In this document: positions 60,715 to 64,000 of the stretch, piece by piece
Position numbering within the stretch: position 1 is the first letter of the stretch
Layout of the letters: the number at the start of each line of letters is the position of its first letter
Origin: an uncultured Bacilli bacterium
GTDB taxonomy: Bacteria > Bacillota_I > Bacilli_A > RF39 > UBA660
Length of the DNA: 64,000 nucleotides
Assembly: GCA_910587325.1 (NCBI GenBank)
Contig: CAJUKB010000004.1
Span: 18,045-82,044, forward strand
Reading direction: 5' to 3'
Made by a program: the position numbers and the translations under genes
Notes under the pieces: generated by a model
The model's database searches: none
The model's input: the letters and a program-made list of their open reading frames with translations, nothing else
Told to the model about the DNA's origin: nothing

Positions 60715-61142
60715 CCTCTTAGTCTCCTTCCCATCAAATAAGCATCTTCACCATCCAGATAATACTTTTTTCTAATATAGACAACTTCAAAACCAAATTT
60801 TTTGTATAGTTGAATCGCCGGAGTATTGCTTTTTCGAACTTCTAATGTTAATAACTTCACACTTTCCTTAATATCGCTTAACATATAATCCATTAAACAA
60901 CTAGCAATTCCTTTATTTCGTTCTTCTTCTTTTACAATAATATCTCCAATATCAACGGTTTCCTCTAATTCAGTATACATTAAAAATCCTTTAATACTCC
61001 CTTCTGCTTCATAGACCAATATTTTTATAAGTTTATTATTTTCCATTTCTTTCAAGTTGTTGGTTTTGGAAAAATTAGGTGATAAACGATTACCTAGTTC
61101 TTCTACTTGCTCTATATCTTCTATTTTTAATTTACGAATCAT
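60711..61142 (-). CDS. rimI: Ribosomal protein S18-alanine N-acetyltransferase (RimI, GNAT)
   Basis: The 143-residue GNAT protein has the acetyl-CoA loop VKEEERNKGIASCLM near 70 and LTLEVRKSNTPAIQLYKKFG near 97, followed by the RimI-like YYLDGEDAYLM. Its location between tsaB and tsaD, overlapping both by 4 nt, is the usual arrangement in Firmicutes. It would acetylate the N-terminus of ribosomal protein S18. Confidence 0.93.
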   Translation of the reverse strand: MIRKLKIEDIEQVEELGNRLSPNFSKTNNLKEMENNKLIKILVYEAEGSIKGFLMYTELEETVDIGDIIVKEEERNKGIASCLMDYMLSDIKESVKLLTLEVRKSNTPAIQLYKKFGFEVVYIRKKYYLDGEDAYLMGRRLRG

Positions 61143-61696
61143 TTTTGTACCTCAATTAATTTGACATAAAGTGGTTTTACAGAATGTGGATTTATTGCTT
61201 CTAAAGATTTAGAAAATTCTATAATTTTTTCATAATCTATTTCTATATCTTCTACATCATTTTCGTCAGTTTCATACTCTTTATTACTTACATAAGAGTA
61301 GTTATCCACTAAGTTATTCTCTTTATCAAACGTTCCTAGAAAAACTCCATTTTTTTCTCTTTCCACAATTCTTACCTTTTCATGAGAAAAAGAAACAGCT
61401 TTTATAAGAAGGCTTGATAACGTTTTAATCGGAATTTGTAAAGTATAAGCAAGGGTTTTAGCAATGGTAACTCCAATTCTTACTCCAGTAAAAGAACCAG
61501 GTCCATTCACAATTAGTATTTCATTTAATTCTTCTACTTCTATTCCTTCTTTCTTTAAAACCTCTATCAAAACAGGCATCGTCGTAATACTTTGATTTTG
61601 TAAAGTTTCAACTTCCTTTTTTATTATTACTTTATTTTCTTTATATAATACAATGGTAATTTTATTACTATGCGTATCTATAAACAATGTATACAT
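61139..61696 (-). CDS. tsaB: tRNA threonylcarbamoyladenosine biosynthesis protein TsaB
   Basis: The 185-residue protein (start ATG 61696) shows LFIDTHSNKITIVLYKENKV, VNGPGSFTGVRIGVTIAKTL near 70 and a C-terminus typical of TsaB, the partner that binds TsaD. The open frame extends 8 codons upstream, but GGAGAGGAAG lies 8 nt before ATG 61696 and the family starts there. Its stop overlaps the rimI start by 4 nt. Confidence 0.95.
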   Translation of the reverse strand: MYTLFIDTHSNKITIVLYKENKVIIKKEVETLQNQSITTMPVLIEVLKKEGIEVEELNEILIVNGPGSFTGVRIGVTIAKTLAYTLQIPIKTLSSLLIKAVSFSHEKVRIVEREKNGVFLGTFDKENNLVDNYSYVSNKEYETDENDVEDIEIDYEKIIEFSKSLEAINPHSVKPLYVKLIEVQK

Positions 61697-61720
61697 AAAC
61701 TTACTTCCTCTCCAAAGCAC

Positions 61721-61742
61721 AAAAAAACTCGTACACGAGCCC
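61721..61742 (-). terminator. Short intrinsic terminator or attenuator between tsaE and tsaB
   Basis: Read leftward, CTCGT pairs with ACGAG across two bases and is followed by seven T. The stem is short but GC-rich for this genome. It may reduce read-through from tsaE into tsaB. Confidence 0.5.
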
Positions 61743-61744
61743 TA

Positions 61745-62197
61745 TTATAACACACTATGGCATAAATCTTCATACATATTGCCATGTGGTTCAACAACTA
61801 ATACTCTTGTATTTTCATCAATGACTTTAAATTTAATATCTAGTCTTTCTTCGGGTAGACAATCACGAATTAAATCTGACCATTCAATAATGGTTACCCC
61901 ACCTTTAGAAAAGTAGTCATCTAGTCCCACATTTTCGCGACTTCCCTCTAAGCGATATACGTCCATATGATATAAAGGAAGTTCTCCATTTGGATATTCT
62001 TTTACTAAATTAAACGTTGGAGAAGTGACATTTTCTTCTATTCCTAAAGCTCCAGCAAACCCTTTTACAAAAACGGTTTTCCCACTTCCTAGTTCTCCTT
62101 CTAAGCAAATGACCATATTAGGAAACTTTTCACTTTCTAAATTTTGTGCTAGTTCTAAAGTATCTTTTTCGTTTCTTGAAGTATATTTGTAATCCAT
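61745..62197 (-). CDS. tsaE: tRNA threonylcarbamoyladenosine biosynthesis ATPase TsaE
   Basis: The 150-residue P-loop protein shows CLEGELGSGKTVFVKGF near 33 (Walker A), NVTSPTFNLVKEY near 57, YHMDVYRLEG near 76 and TIIEWSDLI near 100, the TsaE pattern. It is an ATPase needed for TsaB-TsaD turnover. The longer frame begins with GTG at 62206, which is really part of the ribosome site AGGTGATA; the natural start is ATG 62197. Confidence 0.96.
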   Translation of the reverse strand: MDYKYTSRNEKDTLELAQNLESEKFPNMVICLEGELGSGKTVFVKGFAGALGIEENVTSPTFNLVKEYPNGELPLYHMDVYRLEGSRENVGLDDYFSKGGVTIIEWSDLIRDCLPEERLDIKFKVIDENTRVLVVEPHGNMYEDLCHSVL

Positions 62198-62270
62198 TAT
62201 TATCACCTATTCCTATTATAACAAAAGAAATTTATTTAATTCAATTCCTTTGCACGTTAATTGACATTGC

Positions 62271-63398
62271 TTAACTTCTTTTTTTACTCATTATTCTTAT
62301 CCCATGCAATATTGTTTTACGATTAAAGTTTCTATTTGCTTCTTTCATAAGTTCTTTTATGGTATCAATTACAATTTTACGGGTTTCTTCTTCTAGTTTT
62401 GTAAAACTTTTAAGAATGCTTGGTATCGTTCTCAATTTTAACTTTGTAAGTTCTTCTACTGTTTCAATATGACTTTTTTCTAATACCTGATACAACGTAT
62501 TAATGAATATTTCTCTTTCTTTTTTATCAATTTTTTCTAACCAACTTGATACCGTTGTTCTTAACTTATTACTTGTTTCATCTACTTCTTTTAAAGTAAT
62601 AAATTTGGTCCCTTCTACTTGCCAAGTTAAAGCATCATGTTGCCAAATGCCAATCGAGTCACTTTTGATTACTTTATATTCACTTTTTTGAGTTAAAAGC
62701 ATTCCAATGATAGAAGTCTCAGGAAGAAACGTTTTTATTTTAGGAAGCGTATTTAAATAAGATTGAGACATTACAAAGTCTTCTGTAAACCCCGGACCAT
62801 CATTATTAAAAATGAACTTAATTCTTTTTTGTATTTTCTTCTTACATTTTACTCCTGCATAGACAGCTAAATTTCCACCTTTAGAATGTCCTCCTAGATA
62901 AATATGACATTTGTTCCAAGAAACCACTTTATTCACGTAATTTACCGCCTCCAATTGAGAAGGAATTTCACTTAGAAAGCTCATATTCAAATCTTCTTTC
63001 CAACCTACCATGGTTTCGTCAGTTCCTTTAAATGCAATATAAATGGTATTAAAGTTTATATGAATGACCATTGCAGAAAATTGTTTCTCTTCCTTTTTAG
63101 AAACTTTATTTATATAATTGGTAATAAATAAATTTCCAAAACGTTTTGAATTTGCTAAAGCCTCTAAAAAAGAAACGGGGTTTTTAGATAAAGAAAATTT
63201 TTTAGCCAATTGTTTTTCGTCATACTTTTTAAAAAATTTATTTATAGCATTTTTTACTGTTATTTTCTTTTCTGTATCTTTTTTAGAAATTTCAATATAA
63301 GCTAGTTCAGAAAATATTAAGTTATCTATTTCATTAAAAGAACTTTCTTTAAAAGTTATATCTCCTCGCCACTTTAAATAATTCGTTATATTGGCCAT
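62271..63398 (-). CDS. Mbeg1-like (DUF2974) alpha/beta hydrolase family protein
   Basis: The 375-residue protein starts MANITNYLKWRGDITFKESS, the common DUF2974 (Mbeg1-like) start. It shows IYIAFKGTDETMVGWKEDL near 127 and the lipase nucleophile elbow HIYLGGHSKGGNLAVYA near 168 with Ser, then FNNDGPGFTEDF near 200 with a catalytic Asp candidate. The C-terminus is helical. The start could be drawn from GTG at 63407, but ATG 63398 is family-like. It is probably a cytosolic lipase-like hydrolase; its substrate is unknown. It lies next to the rRNA operon end. Confidence 0.85.
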   Translation of the reverse strand: MANITNYLKWRGDITFKESSFNEIDNLIFSELAYIEISKKDTEKKITVKNAINKFFKKYDEKQLAKKFSLSKNPVSFLEALANSKRFGNLFITNYINKVSKKEEKQFSAMVIHINFNTIYIAFKGTDETMVGWKEDLNMSFLSEIPSQLEAVNYVNKVVSWNKCHIYLGGHSKGGNLAVYAGVKCKKKIQKRIKFIFNNDGPGFTEDFVMSQSYLNTLPKIKTFLPETSIIGMLLTQKSEYKVIKSDSIGIWQHDALTWQVEGTKFITLKEVDETSNKLRTTVSSWLEKIDKKEREIFINTLYQVLEKSHIETVEELTKLKLRTIPSILKSFTKLEEETRKIVIDTIKELMKEANRNFNRKTILHGIRIMSKKRS

Positions 63399-63565
63399 AT
63401 AAAACACATCCTTGTAAAAAATATTATAATCTGTTTTAATAAAAAAGCAAATAAAAAGAGCTTATATTCTATTAATTAGCAAGATAAATAGAAAGATGTA
63501 TCCTTGTACAATAATTATTTTAATTTTTCTTCTCTATATAATTACTATTTTAAAGCAAAAAAAAA

Positions 63566-63668
63566 CAGGCAACTTCCTATCTTCGCTTACACTATTGTCG
63601 GCGTTTCAGTGCTTAACTTCTCTGTTCGGGATGGGAAGAGGTGTATCCACTGAGCTATCGTCACCTAT
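63566..63668 (-). rRNA. rrf: 5S ribosomal RNA
   Basis: Read leftward the sequence contains CCCATCCCGAACAGAGAAGT, the highly conserved loop of 5S rRNA, followed by TTAAGC and ending with GGAAGTTGCCTG before a T-rich run. It starts near GGTGACGATAGC. It follows the 23S gene in the normal order. The ends are estimated within a few bases. Confidence 0.9.
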
Positions 63669-63723
63669 AAAGGATTTTGTCCTTTAAAAACAAGATAATG
63701 TATTCATCTAATTAAATAAATAA

Positions 63724-64000
<277 letters not shown>

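Noticed and set aside
63496..63687. 63-codon plus-strand frame at the rRNA end
   Set aside because: It overlaps the 5S rRNA gene on the opposite strand and has no ribosome site.

Overview
This window is AT-rich, single-style bacterial DNA using the standard code (TGA acts as a stop, TGG as Trp), with Gram-positive wall-linked genes and strong Shine-Dalgarno sites. It looks like a low-GC Firmicute. Pyruvate:ferredoxin oxidoreductase points to an anaerobe, and a dockerin-bearing autolysin fits a gut organism. A finer assignment (for example an uncultured Bacilli or Mycoplasmatota-related gut lineage) is only a guess.

Layout. 1-5020: a partial NlpC/P60-like gene, a candidate small RNA, a large PFOR gene and small hypothetical genes. 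5018-8943: a class B sortase flanked by two surface proteins that share an NAQTG sorting signal. 8963-30169: a long leftward series of glycan genes. It holds two GtrB-like and one GtrA-fused transferase, several GT-C-like membrane proteins (PTPS-related/YfhO-like, DUF6020, DUF2142, DUF6056), GT2/GT4 fusions, an acyltransferase, a Wzx-type flippase and a methyltransferase. 30282-32902: an ISAs1-family element with an IS3-family element inserted in its left end; both transposases are broken. 32934-43124: a second glycan block with an ABC exporter (Wzm/Wzt or TagGH type). 43279-43830: a deleted element with perfect terminal repeats and an ISL3-like transposase scrap. 43931-48872: a phosphocholine (lic) locus with a BCCT transporter, LicC, an HTH-LicC-LicA triple fusion and divergent LicD. 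48961-58789: a polymerase/ligase-GT4 fusion, TagO, a cadherin-like surface protein, a glucosaminidase with dockerin, an LCP-PASTA protein, a candidate type I toxin-antitoxin pair and a hexapeptide acetyltransferase. 58827-63398: a repeat protein, the t6A/RimI cluster (tsaD, rimI, tsaB, tsaE) and an Mbeg1-like hydrolase. 63566-64000: 5S rRNA and the 3' end of 23S rRNA on the minus strand.

How it fits together: TagO would start a lipid-linked polymer, the many GT2/GT4 enzymes extend it, Wzx or the ABC exporter moves it out, and an LCP protein would attach it to the wall. GtrA/GtrB/GT-C proteins, acyltransferases and the lic genes would decorate it with sugars, acyl groups and phosphocholine.

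The most interesting signal is a repeated promoter design. A run of exactly ten G lies between the -35 and -10 elements, touching or nearly touching the -10. It occurs upstream of a sortase substrate (8913-8943), upstream of a GT-C/GtrB pair (11599-11629) and, with a weak -35, inside the end of a glycosyltransferase gene upstream of a polysaccharide operon (41379-41409). All three give 19-nt spacers. A fourth sibling promoter (6330-6358) has an interrupted G tract and an ideal 17-nt spacer. This looks like slipped-strand phase variation of the cell surface.
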